A stretch of DNA of 64,000 bases from Brevibacterium oceani (GTDB lineage Bacteria > Actinomycetota > Actinomycetes > Actinomycetales > Brevibacteriaceae): positions 186,001 to 250,000 of the forward strand of contig NZ_JABKDE010000006.1 of the NCBI RefSeq assembly GCF_013623835.1, read 5' to 3'. This document shows positions 54,802 to 64,000 of this stretch, in pieces (positions within the stretch are counted from its first letter, which is position 1; every line of letters begins with the position of its first letter). Made by a program: the position numbers and the translations under genes. A model generated the notes under the pieces. It had not been told where the DNA came from and searched no databases. It saw only the letters and a program-made list of their open reading frames with translations.

Positions 54802-55602
54802 TCAGTCGAGTTCGGTGACCTCGCCGAGTCCGCTGCAGAATTCGTTGACGTGGTCGACGACGATGTCGGGGTGTTCGACCATCGGCAGGTGTGCAGAGTC
54901 GGGAACCGTGACGAAACGTGCACCCTCGACCTGGTCGGCCATCGCCGACATCGCCTCCGGGGTGCAGCCGGGATCCTGTGCTCCGGCGAGGAACAGGGTC
55001 GGCGTCGAGATCGCCTGCAGCGATCCGCTCACGTCGTAGCTCTTGAGCGCCGAGGCGGCTGCGATGTAGGCCTCATCGTCGAGCAGTGCCAGGTCGGTGA
55101 GCACGAGGTGACCGGTCGCGATGTCTTCGGCGAGGAATCCTGCTGCGAACCAGCGGTCGGCGGTGTCGTCGACGATTCCGCGGGTGCCGTCGGCGCGCAC
55201 CTGTTCGATGCGCTCGTCCCAGGACTCCGGGGTGCCGAACTTCTCAGCCGTCGCACAGGCGATGAGTCCGGTGAGGGATTCGGAGTGGTTGAGTGCCAGC
55301 GTGAGTCCGATGCCGCCGGAGATCGAGACCCCGCAGTAGGCGAAGGTCTCCACTCCGATGTCCGACAGGGACTCGACGAGACCGGAAGCGAGCTCATCGA
55401 TCGTCACCAGCGCGGCCGCCTCGGCGAGGGAATCGTCTGCCGGGAGGGTGTGCCCGGGCAGGTCGGAGAGGTAGATCTGGAAGTCGTCGGTCAGCCGCGC
55501 GGCCACGGAGGACCACAGGGACATCCTCGTGCCCAGCGCATTGCCGAAGACGAGGACGGGAGAACCGGGATTGTCGTTGAAGGCACGGATGGCGATTCGC
55601 AT
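54802..55602 (-). CDS. Alpha/beta hydrolase (3-oxoadipate enol-lactonase-like)
   Basis: 266 residues. The catalytic triad can be read: Ser in YCGVSISGGIGL (about 93), Asp in LAGAQDPGCTPE (about 213) and His in VPDSAHLPMVEHP (about 241). The oxyanion loop is FGNALGTRMSLW. The overall pattern is that of PcaD enol-lactonases, but no beta-ketoadipate genes are nearby, so a general esterase role remains possible. GAGGAG precedes ATG 55602. It starts 23 bp after the thymidine kinase stop and is probably in its operon. Confidence 0.8.
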   Translation of the reverse strand: MRIAIRAFNDNPGSPVLVFGNALGTRMSLWSSVAARLTDDFQIYLSDLPGHTLPADDSLAEAAALVTIDELASGLVESLSDIGVETFAYCGVSISGGIGLTLALNHSESLTGLIACATAEKFGTPESWDERIEQVRADGTRGIVDDTADRWFAAGFLAEDIATGHLVLTDLALLDDEAYIAAASALKSYDVSGSLQAISTPTLFLAGAQDPGCTPEAMSAMADQVEGARFVTVPDSAHLPMVEHPDIVVDHVNEFCSGLGEVTELD

Positions 55603-55625
55603 ATCAGGCTCCTCGGCAGGGGTGG

Positions 55626-56267
55626 TCAGGAGTCTTCCGTGATCAGCCTACCGCCGGAGAAGTCGAGATAACAGCGGGGGCACAGCGACTCATAGGTCAC
55701 CGCGTTGCCGTCTATGGCGACCTGATCGCCGTCGAAGATGAACGCACCGTCGACGAGGCGGCCGTTGAACATCGCCTTCCGACCGCAGCGGCAGATCGTC
55801 TTGAGCTCTTCGAGGGTGTGGGCGATCTCGAGCAGGCGCGCCGAACCGGGGAAGGCCCGCGTCTGGAAGTCCGTGCGGATTCCGTAGCACATCACCGGCA
55901 CCGAGGCGTAGGTGGCGATGCGCATGAGCGAATCCACCTGAGCCGGGGTGAGGAACTGCGCTTCGTCGATGAGCAGGCATGCGACGGGGGTCTTCGGCGC
56001 GTCGATCGATTCGAGCAGAGCGTCGTGATCGACGTAGTCGGCGTGTTCGGCGTAGATCGTCTCCACATCGCCGCTCTCGGGGATGAGGAAGTCGACCTCA
56101 CGGGTGACGCCGAGGCGGGAGACGATCTCCGAGGCGCCCTTCGTGTCGATGACCGGCTTGGCCAGCAGGACCCGCTGTCCGCGCTCCTCGTAGTTGAAGG
56201 CGGCCTGGAGCAGAGCGGTCGACTTGCCTGAGTTCATCGCCCCGTAGCGGAAGTAGAGCTTGGCCAC
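55626..56267 (-). CDS. tdk: Thymidine kinase
   Basis: 213 residues, type II thymidine kinase. It phosphorylates salvaged thymidine and deoxyuridine. P-loop RYGAMNSGKST (about 7-17), Walker B LLIDEAQFLT with the catalytic Glu, and the lasso region GRLVDGAFIFDGDQVAIDG. Zinc cysteines are C-x-C in ICRCGRK and C-x2-C in LCPRCYLDF. All are intact. The start ATG 56267 has an AAGAAGA ribosome site and a TAGTCT -10 about 35 bases upstream. Divergent from icd. Confidence 0.95.
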   Translation of the reverse strand: MAKLYFRYGAMNSGKSTALLQAAFNYEERGQRVLLAKPVIDTKGASEIVSRLGVTREVDFLIPESGDVETIYAEHADYVDHDALLESIDAPKTPVACLLIDEAQFLTPAQVDSLMRIATYASVPVMCYGIRTDFQTRAFPGSARLLEIAHTLEELKTICRCGRKAMFNGRLVDGAFIFDGDQVAIDGNAVTYESLCPRCYLDFSGGRLITEDS

Positions 56268-56302
56268 TGTCGTCTTCTTTCTGTTGTCCGTGCCGACACA
56301 GA

Positions 56303-56308
56303 AGACTA
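56303..56308 (-). promoter_or_regulatory. -10 TAGTCT of tdk
   Basis: Minus-strand TAGTCT predicts a start near 56296 and a leader of about 29 bases containing the ribosome site. Confidence 0.4.
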
Positions 56309-56468
56309 CCGGGTGGCACGATGACTGGGCGCCGTGGGGCGTGGACCGGTGCTCGCACGGTGGCAGACGTGCGGCGGGGCGGCTGTGAGAACCGTCGCAG
56401 GAGGGAGCACAGTCGCAGGTGTGAGCACAGTCATCGGCCCGCGACGGCTACCGAAATGGTCCGGAAGG

Positions 56469-56474
56469 TAAGAT
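56469..56474 (+). promoter_or_regulatory. -10 TAAGAT candidate for icd
   Basis: TAAGAT predicts a start near 56481 and a leader of about 36 bases before ATG 56517. Confidence 0.4.
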
Positions 56475-56507
56475 GTCTGTGACAAACCCCAAGACGATGC
56501 GGAGTAG

Positions 56508-58782
<2,275 letters not shown>

Positions 58783-58832
58783 ATGTGAGAAGTGTCCCGG
58801 CAACGGTTTGCGAACACTTGCCTCACACCCCG

Positions 58833-58873
58833 ACTCATGCGCCCCATCAGCAGTTATGATGGGGCGCATGAGT
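58833..58873. repeat. 17-bp perfect inverted repeat covering the lapA promoter and start
   Basis: Arms 58833-58849 and 58857-58873 are exact reverse complements with a 7-base spacer. The right arm contains most of the -10 hexamer and the ATG of the LapA-like gene. In read-through RNA from icd the start codon would be buried in a stem; in a leaderless message the stem cannot form. It could also be an operator or an icd terminator. Confidence 0.75.
58855..58860 (+). promoter_or_regulatory. -10 TATGAT, leaderless promoter of the LapA-like gene
   Basis: TATGAT followed by seven bases and ATG 58868. The best -10 match in the window. It overlaps the spacer and right arm of the inverted repeat. Confidence 0.55.
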
Positions 58874-59338
58874 ACTCAAGACCCCCGCGGCGAATCGCAG
58901 ACGCCCGAAGAGCTCCTGGCCGAGACCGACTCCGTGCTCGGGGACGAGACTCCCGCTCAGGCCGACCACGGTGCTGGTGACACCAGTGAGATCTCCCCAC
59001 ACGAGCAGTCGCAGACACCTGCCGGACACCCCGACGAACGGACCCAGCCTCAGACCGGAGAGCTGCCGTCGACGAAGGCCGGCCCCGGCATGTCGGCAGG
59101 CATGTGGGTCTCCCTCATCCTCGGCGCGGTCATCGTCGTCCTGCTCCTCATCTTCATTCTCCAGAACAACGTGCCCGCGGAGTTCGAGTACTTCGGCTGG
59201 CAGTTCGAGCTGCCGCTGGGCGTGGCCATGCTCTTCGCCGCGATCGGCGGCATCCTCATCGCCGGAATCATCGGTTCGGTGAGGATCTTCGTCCTCAACC
59301 GCAAGCTGAAGAAGATCCACAAGGCGCTGGGCCGCTGA
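58868..59338 (+). CDS. LapA-domain (DUF1049) membrane protein
   Basis: 156 residues from ATG 58868, where the leaderless -10 fits; the frame continues 20 codons upstream. The first 75 residues are acidic and low-complexity. Two helices follow at about 77-100 (MWVSLILGAVIVVLLLIFIL) and 115-143, with LQNNVPAEFEYFGWQFELPL between them, the LapA/DUF1049 signature. A short basic tail ends it. LapA proteins of proteobacteria help lipopolysaccharide assembly; in actinomycetes the role is unknown. The PPTase gene starts 3 bases downstream, so the two form an operon. Confidence 0.82.
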   Translation: MSTQDPRGESQTPEELLAETDSVLGDETPAQADHGAGDTSEISPHEQSQTPAGHPDERTQPQTGELPSTKAGPGMSAGMWVSLILGAVIVVLLLIFILQNNVPAEFEYFGWQFELPLGVAMLFAAIGGILIAGIIGSVRIFVLNRKLKKIHKALGR

Positions 59339-59341
59339 TCG

Positions 59342-59986
59342 ATGCCGTTCCACTCCAGCTTCACCCAGCTGCCGACCGATCTTCCCGCTGCCCTCGTCCT
59401 CGCCGACACCGCCGCGTCTGCCGCATGGACGCGTGAGGACGACTCCGTGCTCACCGAGCAGGAACGCAACTATGCGAAGGAATTCGACGCCGAGGCGGCC
59501 GCCACCTGGACGGCCGGTCGTGTCGTCCTCCGCCACGTCCTCGGCGCTCATCTCGATCGGGATCCGGCCGGGATCGAGATCCGTCTCGATTCGGCGGGCA
59601 AACCTCGTGTGGATGACTGCGAGTTCTCCGTCAGCCGGGCCCGGCGCCTCGTACTCGTGGCCGTATCCGAGGATCCGGTGGGCATCGATGTCGAGGCCGT
59701 GCCCGAACATGCTGTGGCGGCCGAGGCGATGCGGCTGCTCCATACCAAGGAGCGCGCCGAGCTCGAGGCACTTCCCGCCGACGACCTCGCGGCCGGTTTC
59801 GTCCGTGTGTGGGCGCGCACCGAGGCGTTCCTCAAGGCACTGAGCACCGGCCTGGCGAGGGATCCGGGAATGGACTACATCGGCACCGGCGAGCAGCCGG
59901 ACTCACCGCACCCGGACGTCGACATCCACGACCTCGACGAAGGAATCCCCGCAGGCTACACCGCCGCGATCGCCTTCAACCGCTGA
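59342..59986 (+). CDS. Sfp-type 4'-phosphopantetheinyl transferase
   Basis: 214 residues. It should move phosphopantetheine from CoA to a carrier-protein serine. VGIDVEAVP (about 118-126) supplies the magnesium-binding Asp and Glu, SVSRARRLVLVAVSE precedes it, and WARTEAFLKALSTGLA (about 159-174) is the second motif. In that motif the usual W-x-x-KE-x-x-x-K reads WARTEAFLK: the first Lys is Thr while the Glu and last Lys remain. Activity is likely but this change is notable. No NRPS or PKS genes are in the window. It starts 3 bases after LapA. Confidence 0.82.
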   Translation: MPFHSSFTQLPTDLPAALVLADTAASAAWTREDDSVLTEQERNYAKEFDAEAAATWTAGRVVLRHVLGAHLDRDPAGIEIRLDSAGKPRVDDCEFSVSRARRLVLVAVSEDPVGIDVEAVPEHAVAAEAMRLLHTKERAELEALPADDLAAGFVRVWARTEAFLKALSTGLARDPGMDYIGTGEQPDSPHPDVDIHDLDEGIPAGYTAAIAFNR

Positions 59987-60099
59987 GGGCGACGGGAGCC
60001 CTGAGCTTTTCAGCGCCGGCGTCAACGTCCGAGTCGGCTTTTCGTCGGCACCCTCCGGCCGAATGTCGGCGTCGTTCAAGAGTCCCAGCGGCAGCCGAC

Positions 60100-60169
60100 G
60101 CTCGTTCAAGCGGGAGCGCACTTGTCGAAAGGTGCACGGTTCCACAGACGCGGCCCGCCTTGAACGAGC
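60100..60169. other. 70-base long hairpin, possible structured RNA
   Basis: Between the convergent PPTase and small membrane genes. The arms 60100-60114 and 60154-60169 pair over 15 bp with one bulged C. Inside, 60118-60123 and 60129-60135 can form a 6-bp stem with one bulge and a 5-base loop. A near copy of the outer arm word (GTCGTTCAAG) is at 60071-60080. It may act as a terminator for either gene or be a small RNA. Confidence 0.45.
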
Positions 60170-60200
60170 TGATTTCAGCACCGACCACTCAAGCGCGTCG

Positions 60201-60587
60201 TCACTGATCGGCCTCCTCGTCGCCGAAGTCCGGGCCGTTTGCTCCGGTCGTGAAGACGACCGCGAGGAACAGCGAAGCCAGCCCCGTGTATCCGAACCAG
60301 ACAAAGCCGCCGGCGACGATCCCGGCGAAAGCGAGGACGATGCCGACAATCGTCGCGATGATCCACAGGATGTCGAAGATCGCCAGGTGGCTGACGTAGC
60401 GTCTCTCGCCCTTGCGCACTCCGAATGAGACCTCCGTGGCCGCGCTGAGGAAGAGCAGTACGGCAGCGGTGATGACGAGCCACCTCGGCGAGAGGAAGAA
60501 CTCCTCGAGTGCGGGCATGAACACCACGAGTGCCACGGCGACAAGCAGTTTGAATACGCCGTCGGCAACGAAACCGGACCTCATCAT
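60201..60587 (-). CDS. Small four-helix membrane protein
   Basis: 128 residues with about four hydrophobic segments: about 9-27, 34-52, 67-90 and 93-113. A short loop with VSFGVRKGERRYVSHLAIFD links helices two and three. I do not recognise the family; it resembles SPW-repeat-like or integral membrane proteins of unknown function. ATG 60587 overlaps the pdxR stop as ATGA (a second ATG follows), so it is translated with pdxR. That link suggests co-regulation with vitamin B6 genes, perhaps transport, but this is only context. Confidence 0.7.
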   Translation of the reverse strand: MMRSGFVADGVFKLLVAVALVVFMPALEEFFLSPRWLVITAAVLLFLSAATEVSFGVRKGERRYVSHLAIFDILWIIATIVGIVLAFAGIVAGGFVWFGYTGLASLFLAVVFTTGANGPDFGDEEADQ

Positions 60588-61969
60588 GACTCGATCCTAC
60601 TCAACAGGGACTGCAGGACTGTCAGTGCGTTCCGCAGCACCTCTGCCTCGACATTCGAGTGGGCGATGACCAGTCCGTGGCGGGCCTCATCCCCGCCGGT
60701 CCAACCGCGGGCCAGCGAAGCGACGAGGATACCGCGATCGGCGAGTCGACGCAGCAGCCTCGCGGCCTCGTCACGGCTCGTCTCGATCACGAGGGTGCGC
60801 CCCTCGTGGACGAGTCCGGGGATCTCGCCGACCTCGGCGACGATCTTTTCGGCGACTCTGAGGCGACGGCGTCCACGAGAGATCCGCCGACGCAGTCCCC
60901 CGGATCCCAGGTACGAACCGATGGCCATCTGCAGGATCGGTGAGTACGCCGGGCCCAGTGCTGTGCGCATCTCCACGAGGCGGTCGGCGATCTCGCCGTG
61001 GCTGATCAGGTATCCCGTCGACACCGACGAGGTCAGCAGGGTCGAGAACGTGCCGATATGGACGACCTGCGCATCGCTTCCTGCCGAGGAGGCGAGGTCG
61101 TACAGCGTCGGCAGCACGGTGCGGGTGAAGCGCGCTTCGCTGTCGTAATCGTCCTCGACGAGGATGATGTCGTGCTCAGCTGCCCAGTCCAGGAGACGGA
61201 CCCGTTGGTCGACCGGCATCGGTGTGCCGTGCGGGAACTGATGATTCGGGGTCACGACAGCAGCGCCCACCCCGGTCGGGGCCGGGGCTCCTTCGGCGAC
61301 GTCGAGCGGGACGAGATCGTGGTCGGCCATCGCCTGCCGCAGTCCCGGGAAGCCGGGATTCTCCACGGCGATCGCCCCATTCACGCTGATGCCCAGCAGC
61401 AGCCTCAGACCATCGCGGGAACCACTGGTGAGGATGATCTCGTCGGGATCGACGCTCATCCCCCGCGCCAGCCGCAGATACTCAGCGATGGCCCACCGGG
61501 CACCAGGCTGGCCCACCGGGTCGATCGGTCCGGGATCGAGGTCGAGCGAATCCCGCCACGCCCGCCTGAAGGCAGGTTCACGCAGCGGATCGTCGCCGCC
61601 GAAACCCGGACGCAGGTCGACATAGCTCCGCAGACGCCGCCTCGGCGACGTGGAAATACGGGGTCTGGAATGCGGTGACCGTGCCGCGGCAGGCAGGTCC
61701 GGATTCACCCGGGTCGCAGAGCGTTCGGCTCCGACGAGAAAGCCTTCGACGCCGAGTTGAGCGTACGCGGTTTCGACGCTGCCACGGGAGACGCCGAGGT
61801 GGCCCGCCAGGCGACGAGTCGACGGAACCGCATCACCGGGGCGCAGGGCTCCGTCGGCGATGAGGGTTCGCAGGCCCTGACCGATCTGATCGGGCAGGGG
61901 CGTCGACTCGCGTCGGTCGACGCTCAGCGGCAGGGCGATGCCTTCGGCTTGGTCAGTGTGCGCTCCCAT
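60584..61969 (-). CDS. pdxR: MocR/PdxR-type GntR regulator with aminotransferase-like domain lacking the PLP lysine
   Basis: 461 residues. N-terminal GntR winged helix (about 22-85): [37 protein letters not shown]. The rest is a fold-type I aminotransferase domain with [23 protein letters not shown] and [10 protein letters not shown]. The PLP Schiff-base lysine normally follows GTFS; here it is Thr310 ([16 protein letters not shown]). The next conserved Arg is also missing. Being divergent from pdxST points to PdxR, which senses PLP to control pdxST. With no lysine, PLP would have to bind non-covalently or at another lysine. The start fits a leaderless -10 (TATCAT). Confidence 0.85.
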   Translation of the reverse strand: MGAHTDQAEGIALPLSVDRRESTPLPDQIGQGLRTLIADGALRPGDAVPSTRRLAGHLGVSRGSVETAYAQLGVEGFLVGAERSATRVNPDLPAAARSPHSRPRISTSPRRRLRSYVDLRPGFGGDDPLREPAFRRAWRDSLDLDPGPIDPVGQPGARWAIAEYLRLARGMSVDPDEIILTSGSRDGLRLLLGISVNGAIAVENPGFPGLRQAMADHDLVPLDVAEGAPAPTGVGAAVVTPNHQFPHGTPMPVDQRVRLLDWAAEHDIILVEDDYDSEARFTRTVLPTLYDLASSAGSDAQVVHIGTFSTLLTSSVSTGYLISHGEIADRLVEMRTALGPAYSPILQMAIGSYLGSGGLRRRISRGRRRLRVAEKIVAEVGEIPGLVHEGRTLVIETSRDEAARLLRRLADRGILVASLARGWTGGDEARHGLVIAHSNVEAEVLRNALTVLQSLLSRIES

Positions 61970-61975
61970 GTGACG

Positions 61976-61981
61976 ATGATA
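61976..61981 (-). promoter_or_regulatory. -10 TATCAT, leaderless promoter of pdxR
   Basis: Minus-strand TATCAT followed by CGTCAC and ATG 61969. Predicted start at the A of the start codon. Confidence 0.5.
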
Positions 61982-61997
61982 GGTTCGCCGGCTCCGT

Positions 61998-62027
61998 CTG
62001 GCCTAAAATTCTGGTTCTCTGCTGGCC
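61998..62027. promoter_or_regulatory. CTGG-type direct repeats, possible PdxR operator
   Basis: CTGGCC at 61998-62003, CTGGTT at 62011-62016 and CTGGCC at 62022-62027 are direct repeats 11-13 bp apart in the pdxR-pdxS spacer. MocR regulators usually bind direct repeats. The link to PdxR is inference. Confidence 0.35.
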
Positions 62028-62051
62028 CTCTCATTGAGCCACATATCGTTC

Positions 62052-62057
62052 TAGGCT
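62052..62057 (+). promoter_or_regulatory. -10 TAGGCT candidate for pdxS
   Basis: TAGGCT predicts a start near 62064 and a leader of about 119 bases before ATG 62183, unlike the leaderless genes around it. It lies 25 bp after the last CTGG repeat. Confidence 0.4.
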
Positions 62058-62182
62058 GTGAGGGAACGGCCGTTCACCCCTGTAATCATCCGATCCACCG
62101 ACCCCACAGCTGTCTGAGGCGACTCGACGTTGCGTACTTGGTCGACCCGGATCGTGACCACACGAGTGAATGGACGAACCCA

Positions 62183-63064
62183 ATGACCGAGACTCAGACC
62201 CTCCTCAACACCGGCCTGGCGCAGATGCTCAAAGGCGGCGTCATCATGGACGTCGTCAACGAGGAGCAGGCCCGCATCGCCGAGGCCGCCGGAGCGTCGG
62301 CCGTCATGGCCCTCGAACGCGTCCCCGCCGACATCCGCGCTCAGGGCGGAGTCGCTCGGATGAGCGATCCCGACCTCATCGATTCGATCGTCAGCGCGGT
62401 GTCGATCCCGGTCATGGCCAAGGCCCGCATCGGACACTTCGTCGAGGCGCAGATCCTCGAGACCCTCGGCGTCGACTACATCGACGAATCAGAGGTCCTC
62501 TCCCCCGCCGACTATGTCAACCACATCGACAAGTCCGTCTTCCAGGTCCCCTTCGTGTGCGGAGCGACCAACCTCGGCGAGGCTCTGCGCCGGATCACCG
62601 AAGGCGCTTCGATGATCCGATCCAAGGGTGAAGCCGGAACCGGCGACGTCTCCGAGGCGATGCGCCACCTGCGGACCATCAACTCCGAGATCCGTGCACT
62701 GACCGCCAAGAGCGAAGACGAGCTCTACGTCGCAGCCAAAGAGATCGCCGCGCCCTACCACCTCGTCAAGCAGGTCGCGAGCCTCGGCAGGCTGCCCGTG
62801 GTGACCTTCGTCGCCGGCGGCATCGCCACTCCCGCGGACGCGGCGATGATGATGCAGCTCGGCGCCGACGGCGTGTTCGTCGGCTCCGGCATCTTCAAGT
62901 CCGGCAACCCCGAAGCCAGGGCGAAGGCCATCGTCGAGGCCACCACCCACTTCGACGACCCGGCGGCAGTCGCCGCGGCATCACGTGGACTCGGCGATGC
63001 GATGGTCGGCATCAATGTCGCCGACGTGCCTGCCCCTCACCGACTGGCCGAACGCGGATGGTGA
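62183..63064 (+). CDS. pdxS: Pyridoxal 5'-phosphate synthase subunit PdxS
   Basis: 293 residues, TIM barrel. It makes PLP from ribose 5-phosphate, glyceraldehyde 3-phosphate and ammonia delivered by PdxT. Signature regions: [51 protein letters not shown] (first catalytic Lys in this family lies in MAKxRIGH), [12 protein letters not shown] with the second Lys, and [18 protein letters not shown] with the phosphate site. ATG 62183 is the natural family start; frames run far upstream but into the pdxR spacer. It overlaps pdxT, so the subunits are coupled. Confidence 0.96.
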   Translation: MTETQTLLNTGLAQMLKGGVIMDVVNEEQARIAEAAGASAVMALERVPADIRAQGGVARMSDPDLIDSIVSAVSIPVMAKARIGHFVEAQILETLGVDYIDESEVLSPADYVNHIDKSVFQVPFVCGATNLGEALRRITEGASMIRSKGEAGTGDVSEAMRHLRTINSEIRALTAKSEDELYVAAKEIAAPYHLVKQVASLGRLPVVTFVAGGIATPADAAMMMQLGADGVFVGSGIFKSGNPEARAKAIVEATTHFDDPAAVAAASRGLGDAMVGINVADVPAPHRLAERGW

Positions 63065-63705
63065 GAATCGGGGTCCTCGCCCTCCAGGGAGCATTCCGTG
63101 AGCACCTGACCGTGCTCGGCTCCCTGGGGGTCGAGACCCGAAAGGTCACCCGGGCCGAGCACCTGACCGATCTCGACGCGGTCGTCCTGCCGGGCGGGGA
63201 ATCGACGGCCATGGTGCGCATCGCCGACGGCACGGATCTCTTCCCCCAGCTGCGCAGACGCATCGACGAGGGTCTGCCAGTGTTCGGCACTTGCGCCGGG
63301 CTCATCCTGCTGGCCGACCATCTCAGCGATGATTCGTTGGGCGGGTATGGCCGCCTCGGCGGACTCGACATCACCGTGGCCCGCAACGCCTACGGACGCC
63401 AACGCGAATCCTTCACCGCGCCGCTGACCGTCTCAGGGCTCGACGAGAGCTTCGACGGCACGTTCATCCGTGCCCCGCAGATCCTCGACATCGGATCGGA
63501 CGTCGAAGTGCTCGCCTCGCACAACGGTCAGCCCGTCCTCGTGCGGCAGGGACATGTGTGGGGCGGCAGCTTCCATCCGGAATTGGGCGGGGATGCGCGA
63601 TTGCACGCACAATTCCTCCACCACCTCGGCGCCGCTGTGCAAAGATTGAGCCATGACAGCTCAGCCTCTGCAGACGCTCAAAGACGGATACGCATTCGAC
63701 GGTGA
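63058..63705 (+). CDS. pdxT: Pyridoxal 5'-phosphate synthase glutaminase subunit PdxT
   Basis: 215 residues, class I glutaminase. It releases ammonia from glutamine and channels it to Pdx[20 protein letters not shown], the nucleophile in [11 protein letters not shown] (Cys about 81), and the His-Glu pair in GGSFHPEL (about 178) are all intact. ATG 63058 overlaps pdxS; GTG 63061, sharing the pdxS stop as GTGA, is equally possible. The C-terminus runs 53 bases into the next gene and its last 20 residues are Arg-rich and not family-like. Confidence 0.94.
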   Translation: MVRIGVLALQGAFREHLTVLGSLGVETRKVTRAEHLTDLDAVVLPGGESTAMVRIADGTDLFPQLRRRIDEGLPVFGTCAGLILLADHLSDDSLGGYGRLGGLDITVARNAYGRQRESFTAPLTVSGLDESFDGTFIRAPQILDIGSDVEVLASHNGQPVLVRQGHVWGGSFHPELGGDARLHAQFLHHLGAAVQRLSHDSSASADAQRRIRIRR

Positions 63706-64000
63706 GACTCTGGAGCTCGGGGTCGCCCTTAACGGTGAGGAGCCGTCGAAGGACACCCCCATTTCCGTACCTCTGGCCATGCTCAACCGGCACGGGCTCG
63801 TCGCCGGCGCCACCGGCACGGGCTCGTCGCCGGCGCCACCGGCACGGGCAAAACCGTGACGCTCCAGGTGCTTGCCGAGCAGCTGTCGAAGGCAGGCGTG
63901 CCCGTGTTCACCTCGGACATCAAGGGCGACCTGTCGGGCATCGGTGCCGCCGGCATCGAATCGGACAAGCTGCGCAAGCGCCTCGACGCCGCCGGCCAGG
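63653..64000 (+). pseudogene. HerA-like/DUF853 P-loop ATPase, frame broken by a 26-bp duplication (runs off the window)
   Basis: From ATG 63653 the protein [17 protein letters not shown]... reaches [10 protein letters not shown], the first part of a P-loop, then shifts frame and stops at 63857-63859. Deleting one copy of the 26-bp repeat restores [18 protein letters not shown] and a continuous frame to the window edge, with [16 protein letters not shown]. That is the DUF853/HerA-like family of hexameric ATPases thought to move DNA. So the gene is inactive as written, either truly or through a sequencing or assembly error. It overlaps pdxT by 53 bases. The remainder lies outside the window. 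Confidence 0.8.
63788..63839 (+). repeat. 26-bp perfect tandem duplication in a P-loop
   Basis: Two identical 26-base units, 63788-63813 and 63814-63839, followed by a third copy of the first ten bases. The unit covers most of the Walker A coding sequence. Since 26 is not a multiple of three, the duplication shifts the frame. The 12-base word ACCGGCACGGGC at both edges would favour slippage. Confidence 0.9.

Noticed and set aside
60071..60090. tRNA T-loop-like word GTTCAAG
   Set aside because: No acceptor, D or anticodon arms can be built around it; it is part of the inverted-repeat structure.

Overview
The window is a high-GC chromosomal segment from an actinomycete. The case rests on gene content: the mycobacterial-type nuclease pair AdnA/AdnB, UvrD2 with a C-terminal HRDC domain, a DUF3107 protein, a DUF3117 protein, an MshB-like mycothiol deacetylase, actinobacterial DapD/DapE/DapC and monomeric NADP-isocitrate dehydrogenase. 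From memory, not from a search, gene order matches three Mycobacterium blocks (around Rv3195-Rv3211, Rv1201-Rv1232 and Rv1165-Rv1178), joined and thinned. The overall style suggests Micrococcales, perhaps a Brevibacterium relative; the genus is a guess. No phage, insertion sequence, CRISPR array, rRNA or tRNA was recognised.

Layout. 1-1739: a partial metallopeptidase and a ThiF-like protein diverge from a 532-bp spacer carrying a cluster of DnaA boxes. 1716-12892: genome maintenance (uvrD2, nudC, adnB, adnA) interrupted by a degenerate phosphotransferase. 13005-17426: TetR regulator, DUF3107, ferritin-like protein, DEAD-box helicase and a frameshifted acyltransferase. 17528-23043: PHP phosphatase, aminopeptidase P coupled to an S58 peptidase, and a secreted metallophosphoesterase. 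23364-31840: MgtE_N/CBS protein, DUF1003, Mrp, polysaccharide deacetylase, TatB, MGMT-like protein, O-methyltransferase, DUF3117, mannosyltransferase and DivIVA-like protein. 31904-39093: folate-like, LOG and diaminopimelate genes with citrate synthase and ferredoxin. 39284-45516: acetyltransferase, VanW protein, MshB fusion and TypA. 45622-52026: an oligopeptide ABC importer. 52286-56267: PH-domain protein, MBL hydrolase, old yellow enzyme, alpha/beta hydrolase and thymidine kinase. 56517-59986: isocitrate dehydrogenase, LapA protein and phosphopantetheinyl transferase. 60201-63705: small membrane protein, pdxR, pdxS and pdxT. 63653-64000: a HerA-like ATPase broken by a 26-bp tandem duplication.

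How genes work together. AdnA and AdnB should form one helicase-nuclease; nudC and uvrD2 overlap by GTGA. dapD, dapE and dapC are three steps of the succinylase route to meso-diaminopimelate for peptidoglycan. gltA and icd are two steps of the TCA cycle. pdxS and pdxT make pyridoxal phosphate under a divergent MocR-type regulator. The ABC importer genes form one transcription unit with a hairpin after the binding-protein gene.

Expression style. Many genes have a TANNNT -10 hexamer, often TAGNCT, about six bases before the start codon, which implies leaderless mRNAs. Genes in operons commonly overlap by ATGA or GTGA. Most intergenic terminators are long GC-rich hairpins without clear U tracts.

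The most interesting items are the DnaA-box cluster, the 26-bp P-loop duplication, a MocR regulator lacking its PLP lysine, a 17-bp inverted repeat over the lapA start, and several proteins that keep a fold but lose catalytic or metal-binding residues. I saw no clear undescribed multigene system such as a defence island.
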